From positions 1 to 34,389 of the forward strand of contig JANMAT010000043.1 of assembly GCA_031359995.1 (NCBI GenBank): DNA of 34,389 nt, in the 5' to 3' direction. The translations under genes were made by a program, and so were the position numbers. The notes under the pieces are model-generated. The model made no database searches. It saw only the letters and a program-made list of their open reading frames with translations, and was not told the origin of the DNA. Positions 24,297 to 34,389 of the stretch are shown here, piece by piece (the stretch's first letter is position 1; every line of letters starts with the position of its first letter). This DNA is from JANMAT01 sp031359995 (lineage in GTDB: Bacteria > Actinomycetota > Acidimicrobiia > Acidimicrobiales > Ilumatobacteraceae).

Positions 24297-25960
24297 AGCG
24301 TCTCGCCCAGGTACTGCTCGCGGCAACGGGCCCGCTGCAGCTTGCCGCTCGAGGTCTTGGGCAGGGTGCCGGGCTGCACGAGCATCACATCGCGCGGGGG
24401 CAGGCCCACGACCTGCACGCACCGGTCGTGCACGTGGCGGCGCACCTCGTCGAGCGCGTCGGGGTCGGCCTTGGCCTCGGCCACGATCACCACCGACTCC
24501 TTGCCCTTGTAGCCCTCGACGCCGAAGGCGATGACGTTGCCGGCCCGCACGCCGTCGATGTCGCCGACCGCCCGCTCGATGTCCATGGGGTACACGTTGC
24601 GACCGCCGACGATGATCACGTCCTTGATGCGGCCACACATGACCAACTCGCCGTCGACCGCGTAGGCGAGATCGCCGGTGCGCAGCCAGCCGTCGTGGAA
24701 CAGCTCAGCCGACACATCAGGGCGCTTGTAGTAGCCCGGGGTCACCGAGGTGCCCCGCAGTTCGAGCTCACCGACGAAGCGGTCGCCCAGCACCCAGCCG
24801 GTGGTCGGATCGCAGATGCGCATCTCGAGGCCGGGCACCGGTGCGCCGAGGAACGGGATGCGGCGGGCCCGGACGTGGTCGACGGCCACGGGGACGGCTT
24901 CGTGCTTGGCCTCGAGCACGGCCCGGTCGACCACGTCGACCCGCAGGCCCCGCCCGGGCGGCGGGAACGTGCCACCGATGGCGACCTCGGCCATGCCGAA
25001 CGCGCAGAACACGGCGCCGGGCGGGAAGCCGAAGCGACCGGCCTCGGCCACGAACGCCTCGACCGCGTCGGGGTCGATGGGCTCGGCGCCCGACAGCGCC
25101 ACGCGCATGCTCGACAGGTCCAGATCCTTCATGCGCTTGAGCGCCCGGGTGGCCAGCACCCACGAGAAGTTCGGGCCTGCCGTGGCCGTGCCGCCGTAGC
25201 GCGAGATCCACTCCATCCAGTGGCCGGGGTGGGCCAGGAAGTCCTGCGGTGCGGCCTGCACGTGGTCGAGACCGAGCGTCATGGGAAGGGCCAGCAGACC
25301 GACGAGCCCCATGTCGTGGTAGAGCGGTAGCCACGACACGGTCACGTCCCGGCCGACGACGACCTGGGCGGCGGCGGTGATGCCGTCCAGGTTCGCGCCG
25401 AGCACGCGGTCGGGGATCATGACGCCCTTCGGCTCGCTGGTGGAGCCGCTCGTGTACTGCAGGATCACCAACCGCTCGGGGTCGGGCCCGGGCAGCACGG
25501 CAGCGTCGGGCGACGGCGCGCCCGGCGCGCCGGGCAGCACGTTGCCCAGAGGCTCCATGGGCGGGTCGCCCTCGACCGATTCGTAGAACGGCGCGAGCTG
25601 GTCGTCGATCAGCACGAGGCGGGCGTCGCCGTGGCGGATGCGGCCGCGTGTCTGGGCGATGAACTCCTGGAGCGACCCCATGCGCATGGGCAGCGGCAGC
25701 ACCATCGATGCGGCGCCGGCCAGCCAGCACCCCTGGATGACGGTCACCAGGCCACGGCTCGTGGGGCCGAGGATCGCCACCTGGTCACCGGCTCGGATGC
25801 CGCGGGCCTGCAACGACGCCGCCACCACCCGGGCCTCGGCGTGGAGCTGGGCCCAGCTGACGAACGTGTCGCCGTTGGCGCCGACGAAGCGCACCCCGCG
25901 ATCGGGCACGGCGGCCCGCACGAGGCGTTCGATGATGGGAACTGGGGTCGGGCCGGCCAC
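24284..25960 (-). CDS. fatty-acyl-AMP ligase / acyl-CoA synthetase
   Basis: A 558-residue adenylate-forming enzyme that activates a fatty acid as acyl-AMP. The ATP-binding motif is YTSGSTSEPKGVM. SWLPLYHDMGL, ATAGPNFSWVLATRAL, RVALSGAEPIDPDAVEAF and VFCAFGMAEVAIGG favour the FAAL subgroup (acyl-AMP for polyketide or lipid assembly) over CoA ligases. GWLRTGDLAY, GRIKDVIIVGGRNVYP and the C-terminal PKTSSGKLQRARCR with the catalytic lysine complete the fold. No carrier protein or polyketide synthase gene is nearby. The start is not certain: GTG at 25960, about 10 bases after GGAAGA, is the best fit. It is divergent from leuS. Confidence 0.88.
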   Translation of the reverse strand: MAGPTPVPIIERLVRAAVPDRGVRFVGANGDTFVSWAQLHAEARVVAASLQARGIRAGDQVAILGPTSRGLVTVIQGCWLAGAASMVLPLPMRMGSLQEFIAQTRGRIRHGDARLVLIDDQLAPFYESVEGDPPMEPLGNVLPGAPGAPSPDAAVLPGPDPERLVILQYTSGSTSEPKGVMIPDRVLGANLDGITAAAQVVVGRDVTVSWLPLYHDMGLVGLLALPMTLGLDHVQAAPQDFLAHPGHWMEWISRYGGTATAGPNFSWVLATRALKRMKDLDLSSMRVALSGAEPIDPDAVEAFVAEAGRFGFPPGAVFCAFGMAEVAIGGTFPPPGRGLRVDVVDRAVLEAKHEAVPVAVDHVRARRIPFLGAPVPGLEMRICDPTTGWVLGDRFVGELELRGTSVTPGYYKRPDVSAELFHDGWLRTGDLAYAVDGELVMCGRIKDVIIVGGRNVYPMDIERAVGDIDGVRAGNVIAFGVEGYKGKESVVIVAEAKADPDALDEVRRHVHDRCVQVVGLPPRDVMLVQPGTLPKTSSGKLQRARCREQYLGETLSLL

Positions 25961-26008
25961 GGTCGGCCAGTCTTCCAGATGCCCACCCGCGGAGCGGGGC
26001 CGGGCCAG

Positions 26009-26014
26009 TAGCGT
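26009..26014 (+). promoter_or_regulatory. -10-like TAGCGT of leuS
   Basis: TAGCGT ends 9 bases before the leuS ATG; no Shine-Dalgarno sequence intervenes, so a leaderless transcript is plausible. Confidence 0.4.
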
Positions 26015-26023
26015 TGGATCGCC

Positions 26024-28876
<2,853 letters not shown>

Positions 28877-28882
28877 CCCGCC

Positions 28883-29644
28883 TCACGGCGCGGCCGGCAC
28901 CAGCTCCACCCGCAGGCCGATGTGGTCCGACGGTGGACCGATCGTGGGCGACAGCTTCGCCGCGCCCACGGCCTTCATCGACACGGCCTGCAGGCCGGCG
29001 CCCACGAACACGCGGTCGAAGCGTGCGGTGCGCTCACCCAGACGCCACGTGGTGCTGGTGGCCGCCGGCGCGCCCAGGTCGAGCCACGCGTCGCTCATGT
29101 CGACGCGCCCGGCGACCTGCTGCCACTCCACGTCGCGCAGGTTGGCGTCACCACCGAACACCGACCGCTCGTCCATCGCCCCAGCCACCTGCATCAGTTG
29201 ATCGACCCGCACCTCGCCCTCGTGCGGGCCGTTGTCGAAGTGGGCGGTGAGCACCCGCACCCGGCCATCCATGCCGGGCACGTCGTCGACGTCGACGACG
29301 TGGAGCTCGCGGCCGAGCAGCGACGACGCCAGCGGCATGGTCGACGAGTGCACGATGCGGGCCGGCCTGCGCACGGCGACGACCTCGAACGGCTCCCGCT
29401 CGGGCGGCCGAGCGATGTGCATCTCGTAGCCGGCCCGCGGGAGGTGGACCCGCAGGTGCACGCGGTACGTGTGGTCGGTGACCTCCTGCAGCAGCAGCAC
29501 GTCGGGCCCGTGCGTCGTGGGCTTCATGCCCTTGCCGATCTGGCGCAGCGTGCGCCCGGTGACGGCCAGGAACACCGCCGCCTCGGTGCGCTCGTCGATG
29601 CGCCCGGTGCCGAGACCGTCGAGGTTCCACGTGAGCACCTGCAC
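28883..29644 (-). CDS. endonuclease/exonuclease/phosphatase family protein, TDP2-like
   Basis: A 253-residue EEP-fold metal-dependent phosphodiesterase. The order and spacing of motifs are those of TDP2, which removes topoisomerase II adducts from 5' DNA ends: TWNLDGL at 5-11 (Asn7), LLQEV at 51-55 (Glu54), VLTAHFDN near 131-138, FGGDANLRD at 163-171, TTWRLGERTARFDRVF at 198-213 and PSDHIGL at 238-244. Most other bacterial EEP proteins lack the combination TWN.DG / GGD.NLRD / RFDR.F. It starts with GTG at 29644, 48 bases after the upstream methyltransferase gene, with which it is probably co-transcribed. Whether it acts on 5'-phosphotyrosyl ends is inference. Confidence 0.85.
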   Translation of the reverse strand: MQVLTWNLDGLGTGRIDERTEAAVFLAVTGRTLRQIGKGMKPTTHGPDVLLLQEVTDHTYRVHLRVHLPRAGYEMHIARPPEREPFEVVAVRRPARIVHSSTMPLASSLLGRELHVVDVDDVPGMDGRVRVLTAHFDNGPHEGEVRVDQLMQVAGAMDERSVFGGDANLRDVEWQQVAGRVDMSDAWLDLGAPAATSTTWRLGERTARFDRVFVGAGLQAVSMKAVGAAKLSPTIGPPSDHIGLRVELVPAAP

Positions 29645-29692
29645 GCCCCGATCATGCCCGGCGCGTCGGGCCCGGTGCCGGCTCGCCGGCCG

Positions 29693-30583
29693 TCAGGGGC
29701 GGCGGGCGGCGAACAGGCGCACGGGCGCCGGCCACCGGCGGGGCACCTCGCGCCCGTCGGTGAAGCCGTGGGCGGCGAGCAGCTCGAGCAGGTCGTCGGC
29801 CGGCCACGGGTAGCCGCCCGAGCGCACGGCCCGCAGGTCGGTGAGCAGCTCCGACAGGCGGCCCTCGGGGCCGGCGAACAGGCCGGGCAGCAGCCAGCCG
29901 CCCGGCCGCAGCGCACGGGCGGCCGCGGCCACTGCGGCAGGCACGACAGCCTTGGGCAGGAACGGCAGGGGCAGCCAGATGGCGTCGTAGGCGTCGACCT
30001 CGCTCAGTTCGGCCACGTCCTGCGTACGGATCTCGATCCGGTCGTCCATCCCTTCGGCGGTGACGTTGGCGCGAGCCAGCACCAGCGCCGGTTCGAAGAT
30101 GTCGAGGCCCACGACCCGTGCGGCCGGGTAGCGCCGGGCCAGCGCGACGGCCAGCCACGCCGTGCCGGTGCCCACATCGAGCACGGCCGCCCCGGGAGCA
30201 CGGAGCGCCTCGCCCAGGCCGGGCAGGTCGGCCTCGGCCACGCCGAGGGCGTCGGCGATGGCCATGGAGAGCCGACCCATGCCCTGCAGCAGCGCGACGT
30301 CGAGCTCGCCCCAGGCGCCGACGCGCCCGGGCGACTCCACCAGATCGATGGCCTGGCGGAGGAACGCCCGGGCCATGCCCACTGCGGACGGCGCGGTCGG
30401 GTCGGGCGCGTCGGTGGCGGCGACACCGGTGACCTCGGCCGCGATGGCGTCGAGCAGCGCCCGCACCGCCGGATCGATGTCGAGCCCCTCGGTGGTCACG
30501 CGAGCGTGGGCGGCCAGCGCGGCGAGCGCATCGAGCGACACCCCGAGCCGAACCGCGTGGGCGATGAGCGGTTGGTCCGCCAT
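29693..30583 (-). CDS. class I SAM-dependent methyltransferase
   Basis: A 296-residue protein. A helical N-terminal region (1-~120), probably for dimerisation or substrate binding, precedes a Rossmann methyltransferase core. Motif I is VLDVGTGTAWLAVALA at about 134-149, the acidic residue that binds SAM ribose is Asp161 in VVGLDIFEP, and LRPGGWLLPGL is the post-motif III region. The substrate is unknown. The ATG at 30583 follows AGAGGAGA with good spacing, against an upstream in-frame ATG at 30646 that adds a non-homologous leader. It is first in an operon with the TDP2-like gene and has its own promoter. Confidence 0.87.
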   Translation of the reverse strand: MADQPLIAHAVRLGVSLDALAALAAHARVTTEGLDIDPAVRALLDAIAAEVTGVAATDAPDPTAPSAVGMARAFLRQAIDLVESPGRVGAWGELDVALLQGMGRLSMAIADALGVAEADLPGLGEALRAPGAAVLDVGTGTAWLAVALARRYPAARVVGLDIFEPALVLARANVTAEGMDDRIEIRTQDVAELSEVDAYDAIWLPLPFLPKAVVPAAVAAAARALRPGGWLLPGLFAGPEGRLSELLTDLRAVRSGGYPWPADDLLELLAAHGFTDGREVPRRWPAPVRLFAARRP

Positions 30584-30618
30584 GGCGATCTCCTCTGCGC
30601 ACTGGCCCGCGCCGGGTG

Positions 30619-30646
30619 ACCGTACCGCAGCGTTGACCGGCGCCAA
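30619..30646 (-). promoter_or_regulatory. promoter of the methyltransferase/TDP2-like operon
   Basis: On the minus strand TTGGCG (-35, 30641-30646) and TACGGT (-10, 30619-30624) are 16 bases apart; the -10 ends 35 bases before the ATG at 30583. Confidence 0.5.
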
Positions 30647-30685
30647 CGGCCTCGGCCCCGTAGGGTGCGCGGCGATGGCGGGGTG

Positions 30686-30962
30686 ATGGCGCGGCGACGC
30701 GGGTTGCGTCGGGCGGTCGCCGTCGCCGGGGTGCTCGGTCTCGGTGTGCTCTCCATCGCCGTGGCCCGCGCGTGCTGCACGTGGCCCCGTACCTCGCGGC
30801 CGCGAGGCCCGACCCGGCGTGCGGCCGCAACAGCCTCCTGGCTCGCGTGTTCGGCGTCATCGACTACCTGCTGACGGCGGCCCTGGCGATCGGGGTACCG
30901 GTCGCTTCGCCCGGTGGTGGTGGGAGTGGGTCCCGCACCTGATGAACCACGGCTGCATCTGA
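30686..30962 (+). pseudogene. small membrane-anchored protein gene split over three frames
   Basis: Three consecutive readable pieces lie in three frames. From ATG 30686, MARRRGLRRAV leads a hydrophobic run to about 30770 (LGVLSIAVAR). Then VLHVAPYLAAARPDPACGRN and LLARVFGVIDYLLTAALAIG (about 30772-30895) follow in the next frame. Then GRFARWWWEWVPHLMNHGCI and a stop at 30962 follow in the third. Joined, they would give a protein of about 92 residues with one N-terminal transmembrane segment. Each change is equivalent to losing one base or gaining two, at a CGCGCG run and near GGGGTACCGG. A TAGGGT -10-like hexamer at 30661-30666 precedes a three-codon frame (ATG at 30675, stop overlapping the ATG at 30686). 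No family is recognised. Real decay and sequencing error are both possible. Confidence 0.5.
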
Positions 30963-31017
30963 GCCCCGGACTCGGCCGAATCGCGCTGGGGCTGCGACCA
31001 GAGGCGATGGATCCCGG

Positions 31018-31046
31018 TTGGACGATCGCCGTCTTGCTGCTATCGT
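31018..31046 (+). promoter_or_regulatory. tRNA-Ala promoter
   Basis: TTGGAC (-35) and TATCGT (-10) are 17 bases apart. The -10 ends 14 bases before the first base of the tRNA. Confidence 0.7.
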
Positions 31047-31060
31047 TCGTCCTCCGTCAA

Positions 31061-31133
31061 GGGGCTGTAGCTCAGTTGGCAGAGCACTTCCATGGCATGG
31101 AAGGGGTCTGGGGTTCGATTCCCCACAGCTCCA
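31061..31133 (+). tRNA. tRNA-Ala (anticodon GGC)
   Basis: A 73-base cloverleaf. The acceptor stem is GGGGCTG/CAGCTCC (one G-T pair) with discriminator A. The D arm is GCTC/GAGC. The anticodon stem is CTTCC/GGAAG around loop ATGGCAT, giving anticodon GGC. The T arm is TGGGG/CCCCA around TTCGATT. The 3' CCA is not encoded. Anticodon GGC reads GCC and GCT alanine codons, the first being very frequent here. Confidence 0.97.
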
Positions 31134-31144
31134 CCCAAGACGCA

Positions 31145-31168
31145 GGTGGCCGCCCTCGGGCGGCCACC
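31145..31168 (+). terminator. tRNA-Ala terminator hairpin
   Basis: GGTGGCCGCC and GGCGGCCACC form a perfect 10-base stem around a CTCG loop, 11 bases after the tRNA. No T-tract follows. Confidence 0.7.
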
Positions 31169-31189
31169 GTCGCGTCCGGGGTCCGACCG

Positions 31190-31325
31190 GCCGCCAGGCC
31201 GCAGTACCAGCCATCGATGTCGGCCAGCAGCTCGGTCGTCACGGTGCTGGCGAAGCCCCCGGCGTCGGGTGGCGCCGTCGCGTTCAACGCTGACGGTCCC
31301 CACACCCGACGCCGGCATGCGCCCG
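31190..31325 (-). pseudogene. fragment of a secreted LNVT/DxxGW repeat module
   Basis: On the minus strand one frame reads GRMPASGVGTVS and the next frame takes over with LNATAPPDAGGFAS and TTELLADIDGWY. Joined, they match a module of the nearby secreted proteins (LVPAAGVGAVSLNVTA and the DxNGWF ending). The switch needs removal of one base in the string GTCAGCGTTGAAC. The central part of the module, between the AGGFAS and the TTELLADIDGWY stretches, is missing. There is no start or signal peptide. It lies just downstream of the intact paralogue and ends near the tRNA hairpin. Confidence 0.55.
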
Positions 31326-31369
31326 GCCCGATCGGTCTTCCTCACCGCGAGCCACCGCGCCGACGAGAG

Positions 31370-32278
31370 TCAGCAGACGACCGCGACCGACTGGGCGATC
31401 ACGTTCAGTTGGGCGGCGCTCACGCCGGCCCCGATGTTCGTGCTACCCAGCACGCTGAAGGTGGTCGTGCCCGCGTCGACCGTGAAGAGGAACGATGTCG
31501 AGAACGGCTCGCGCCACTGGCCGGGCGACGTGATGTTCTGGTTGAGCACGCTCCCGCTGACGAAGTTGGTGCCATCGGTGCTGAGCGCCACCGTGGCCGA
31601 GCCACCCGAAGCGGCACCGCCGGTCAGGAAGTAGCCGTCGGCCTGCACGAGCACATGCCACTGGTCGGGTGCCGCTGGGCAGGCGTCGGGGAGCGTGAGA
31701 TCGACCGACGAGATGCTCCCGAGCGTGGCCGGCAGGGCAGGGCCGCTCACGGTCTGGGTCACCACGTTCGCGAACTGTGGTCCGGTCGCGGCGGTGAAGT
31801 AGCCGGCCACGTCGGCCAGCACGTTCACGGTGCCCGACTTGTTGTAGAAGCTGACCTTGCCGGCCGTGCCGAGTGGGACGGTCACCCCGTTGGGCGTGGC
31901 GTCGGCGTTGGTCCAGTTGAGCACCGAGGCCGTGGGCCGGACGGCACCGGTGGGCCACGCGGTGAGGAAGCTGGACGTCGTACCGCCCACCACCGTCACG
32001 TTCAGAACGACCGCGGTCGCGTCGAGCGGCACACCGTGGGTGCCGCCGATGGTGACGTCGAGCGTCGCATCGGCGCCGACCGGGCCGACCGGCACGCCGC
32101 CGTCACCCGTGCGGGTGTCGAAGACACGCACCGGCGCCAGGGCGTGGAATTGCGCTCCCGCCGAGGAGGTCGAGGCGTGGGCGAGGGCGAGGCCGCCAGC
32201 ACCGAGCGTGACGGCGACGGCCGCGCCAACGGCAGCCCATCGGGAACGGAGGAGGGCGGGACTCAGAATTCGGGACAT
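31370..32278 (-). CDS. secreted protein with FDTR/LNVT repeat-module domain
   Basis: A 302-residue exported protein. A signal peptide (RSRWAAVGAAVAVTLGAGGLALAHA) ends near residue 30. The next domain has RVFDTRTGDGG at about 50-60, VVLNVTVVGGTTSSFLTAWP at about 89-108, ASVLNWTNADATPNGVTVPL and VNVLADVAGYF (about 150-160). This is a module I know from large extracellular actinobacterial proteins, where it repeats several times. The second half (about 165-302) is beta-rich, has a Cys pair (DACPAAP and the C-terminal VVC) and ends without an anchor. The ATG at 32278 was chosen over GTG 32287 because AAAGG is better spaced. Function is unknown; a cell-surface or matrix role is a guess. Confidence 0.8.
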   Translation of the reverse strand: MSRILSPALLRSRWAAVGAAVAVTLGAGGLALAHASTSSAGAQFHALAPVRVFDTRTGDGGVPVGPVGADATLDVTIGGTHGVPLDATAVVLNVTVVGGTTSSFLTAWPTGAVRPTASVLNWTNADATPNGVTVPLGTAGKVSFYNKSGTVNVLADVAGYFTAATGPQFANVVTQTVSGPALPATLGSISSVDLTLPDACPAAPDQWHVLVQADGYFLTGGAASGGSATVALSTDGTNFVSGSVLNQNITSPGQWREPFSTSFLFTVDAGTTTFSVLGSTNIGAGVSAAQLNVIAQSVAVVC

Positions 32279-32526
32279 GGACGGCACCTTTCACGCGTGG
32301 ACCACTTCCCCGAGTCCGCAGCCCGCCGCCGGATACGAGCAGCCCGCCGCCGCGCACGCCGCTCGGATGCCGCGGTCGCTGTGCTTCCTGTCCTTGTCCT
32401 TCTTTCGGCGGTTGTCAAGGGTTCAGTAGAACTCCGCGGCGGTCGGCGCAACCGCCCGGACGCCTCTACCGCCCGTCGACGATCGGTGCTCCGGTGGAGG
32501 TGGAAGCACCACCGCCGGAGGATCCC

Positions 32527-32955
32527 ATGGCCACGCCGAGCCCGTTTTCGTTCTGGTTCCTGAACCGCATGGCGAACCCGGTGCTGCGGCACCTACTGCG
32601 CACGCCCCTCGGCCGCCGGCCGGGCCGCCGCCTGGCCGCGCTGCGCTACCACGGTCGCACCTCGGGCCGGCTCCACGAGCTCGTCGTGATGTATGTGCGC
32701 GTCGCCGACACGGTGTTGGTCATGGTCGGGTGGCCCGAGCGCAAGCGGTGGTGGCGCAACCTGGTCGATGCCGCACCGGTCGAGCTGTGGATCAGCGGTC
32801 GCCACGTGCACGGCTCGGCGGTGGTGCTGCAGCCCGGCGACCGTGACGACGAGCGCCTCGCCGGCTTCGCCGCCTACACCGCGGTCTTCCCGAAGGCACC
32901 CGGCCCGGCGGCCGACGCGGTCATGGTGAAGGTGGTGCTCGACGGCGAGGCGTGA
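32527..32955 (+). CDS. Ddn-like nitroreductase/deazaflavin family protein
   Basis: A 142-residue split-barrel protein of the F420-linked Ddn family (PF04075, DUF385). Its features are PLGRRPGRRLAALRYHGRTSG at about 28-48, LVVMYVR, the WPERKRWWRNLV segment typical of the group, and a beta-barrel core with WISGRHVHGSAVVL. Mycobacterial Ddn uses reduced F420 to reduce quinones and nitroimidazoles; many relatives are uncharacterised. The ATG at 32527 has GGAGGA 5 bases upstream, preferred over GTG 32494. It sits between two secreted-module loci and converges on the pseudogene with a 14-base gap, so its neighbours give no functional hint. Confidence 0.82.
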   Translation: MATPSPFSFWFLNRMANPVLRHLLRTPLGRRPGRRLAALRYHGRTSGRLHELVVMYVRVADTVLVMVGWPERKRWWRNLVDAAPVELWISGRHVHGSAVVLQPGDRDDERLAGFAAYTAVFPKAPGPAADAVMVKVVLDGEA

Positions 32956-32969
32956 GACGTGCGAAGCGG

Positions 32970-34233
32970 TCAGCCCACCGCGGGTGCGGCGAACCACCCG
33001 TTGAGATCGGCAGGTCGGTGACCTTGACCTCGAGGATCGTCGAGGCCCCGAGGGGTGCCTTCGGTACGACCCTCCTCGCAGCTGCGCTGGACCCGGCACG
33101 GGTGTCGAACAGACGGGCGGGTCCCACCCCCGAGAACGAGCGGCCTGCGGCGATCCATCCGTTGATGTCGACGACAACGTCTGCCTCGCTGTGGCTGGCG
33201 AAGCAGACGGTACCCGCCGGCGACACGGTGGCGAGCACCGCGTTGGCCACGGTCTCGCCGGCGAGGTAGTTCACGCTCGACACCTCGGCGGCGGTCCCGC
33301 ACGCGTAGACCGCGATGAACCCGGCCGACGCGCCGCCGATCGCGGTGACGTTGAGGGACACGGCACCGACGCCGGCGGCCGGCACGAGACCGGGCAGATC
33401 GGTCATCTGCATCTCGAGCACGGCGCCGGGCGCCACGGCGTGCTTCGGCACGCTCATCAGGGAGGACGGGCTGAGGTCGACGCGAGTGTCGAACATCCGT
33501 CGCGGGCCGACGCCGTGGAACGCCTGGTCGCCGGCGAACCATCCATTGCGATCCACCACAAGGTCGGTGGTCCTCGAGCTGTAGAAGCAGACCATGCCGG
33601 CTGCGGACACCGTCGTGACGACTGCGTTGGCCACGGTCTGGCCGGCGTCGTAGTTGACGCTCGAGACCTCCTCGCGGGCGTCACACGGGAAGACGGTGAG
33701 GAACCCGGCATCGGTGGGGTTCGTCGCGGTCACGTTCAATGACACCGCGAGCGGCTCGGGAGCCTGTGACTCGGCGCCCACGTTCAAGGAGTCGTACCCA
33801 CAACCGGGGAAGCACGCTGCGGTCTTGCCGAGCGGCGGCGACCCGTAGTGGGTGGTGGTGTAGGCCACCGTCCAGATGACCGAGTCCGGCAGGGCCGGGC
33901 CATCCGCGATGTCGAACATGACCGGCGTCGCGAACCCACTGAAGCACGCGACACGTCCTGACGGGCTCCACTTGTTGTCCGGGCACAACGGCGTGTGCGA
34001 CAGCCGGAACGGGATGTCGAACGTCACGGTTCTGGTCCCCACCAGCCCACCCACCGTCGGTGCGGTCGCCGTGCCGCCGTTGGCGTAGATGTTCAAGGTC
34101 AGCGGATGGGTGAACGTCTGGTGACCGACGACAGCGTGCGCGGGCCCGCCGCCAGCTCGACGAGATCGCCGAACTCCTTGGTCCCCGTGGCTTCGAAAGC
34201 TGCGCTGACCTGCCCGCCTTTGCTGTTTCTCAA
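32970..34233 (-). pseudogene. decayed secreted multi-module protein
   Basis: Readable in three frames. Piece 1 (34233-~34120) reads SKGGQVSAAFEATGTKEFGD, then LVELAAGPRTLSSVT. Piece 2 (~34120-33010) starts QTFTHPLTLNIYANGG, continues with TFDIPFRLSHTPLCPDNKW, HYGSPPLGKTAACF and YDSLNVG, then holds two full modules of about 125 residues (SLNVTATNPTDAGFLTVFP to DRNGWF; SLNVTAIGGASAGFIAVYA to DINGWI) and the start of a third. Piece 3 (~33011-32970) reads ADLNGWFAAPAVG and stop. Relatives I know have about 25-30 more residues between SSVT and the QTF-like segment, and a full third module. Deletions therefore seem to have removed those parts and shifted the frame. No signal peptide or good start remains: piece 1 begins just inside the alcohol dehydrogenase stop. 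The central part could still be read from TTG 34096. Confidence 0.65.
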
Positions 34234-34242
34234 ACCATGGGA

Positions 34243-34389
34243 TCAGATCCCGTTGGGGCGCACCAGCACCTTGGCGTGACGCTCGGGGTTGGCCAGCTCG
34301 TCGAACGCGGCGGCGACACCCTCGAGCCCGACGTCGGCGGTGATGAGCGGGGCCACGTCGAGGCGGCCCTCGGCGATGCCGAGCAACGA
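34243..34389 (-). CDS. zinc-type alcohol dehydrogenase (MDR family), C-terminal part
   Basis: The last 48 codons of a gene that continues beyond the window. GRLDVAPLITADVGLEGVAA, then FDELANPERHAKVLVRPNG and stop, is the usual C-terminus of medium-chain dehydrogenase/reductase proteins (zinc-binding alcohol dehydrogenase or threonine dehydrogenase-like). The catalytic and zinc-binding parts lie outside, so the substrate cannot be judged. Confidence 0.8.
   Translation of the reverse strand, partial: SLLGIAEGRLDVAPLITADVGLEGVAAAFDELANPERHAKVLVRPNGI

Noticed and set aside
32393..32418. Perfect TTGACA on the minus strand upstream of the secreted-protein gene
   Set aside because: No -10-like hexamer lies 16-18 bases downstream (only AAGGAC/AGGACA), so I did not call a promoter.

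Overview
The window is about 70% G+C and gene-dense. It looks like chromosome from an actinobacterium, most plausibly of the class Acidimicrobiia. The basis is the actinobacterial housekeeping set (leuS, comEA, comEC, holA, rpsT, lepA), an F420-type luciferase-like enzyme, a Ddn-like deazaflavin protein, a PAC2 protein, an LPxTG surface protein and FliA/WhiG-type sigma. Assignment below phylum is inference. No insertion sequence, phage gene or CRISPR array was found.

Left end (1-4.3 kb): an NlpC/P60 peptidase without a visible signal peptide lies divergent from a two-gene operon. That operon encodes a FliA/WhiG-like sigma factor and a methyltransferase that closely resembles METTL9/DREV, the protein-histidine N-methyltransferase family of animals. 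A secreted LPxTG protein with thioester-domain hallmarks follows. 4.5-10.4 kb: lepA, divergent rpsT with a good promoter and terminator, then the competence/replication group holA, comEC and comEA on the minus strand, with a small plus-strand membrane protein gene between comEC and comEA.

10.4-26 kb is accessory metabolism in small transcription units. It holds an HExxH mini-metalloprotease, a thioredoxin/TPR chaperone-like protein, two APH-fold kinases, a PAC2 protein, an SDR, an F420-type LLM oxidoreductase, a darcynin-TetR operon divergent from an amidohydrolase-aminotransferase pair, a Uma2 nuclease-fold protein, a 1126-residue patatin-related membrane protein and a fatty-acyl-AMP ligase. 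leuS follows at 26-28.9 kb. In many actinobacteria leuS lies close to comEA, so this stretch may be an insertion into an otherwise conserved neighbourhood.

28.9-34.4 kb: a TDP2-like phosphodiesterase and a methyltransferase form an operon. Next come a small gene readable only across three frames, a tRNA-Ala(GGC) with clear promoter and hairpin, and a cluster of secreted repeat-module proteins. One of these is intact, one is a frameshifted fragment and one is a pseudogene with deletions near both ends. A Ddn-like protein gene sits among them, and the C-terminus of a zinc-type alcohol dehydrogenase closes the window.

A recurring regulatory pattern is a TAnnnT hexamer ending 6-11 bases before several start codons, which suggests leaderless or very short-leader transcripts. 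The best candidate for new biology is the sigma factor plus METTL9-like methyltransferase operon. The decaying secreted-module family and the TDP2-like protein are further points of interest.
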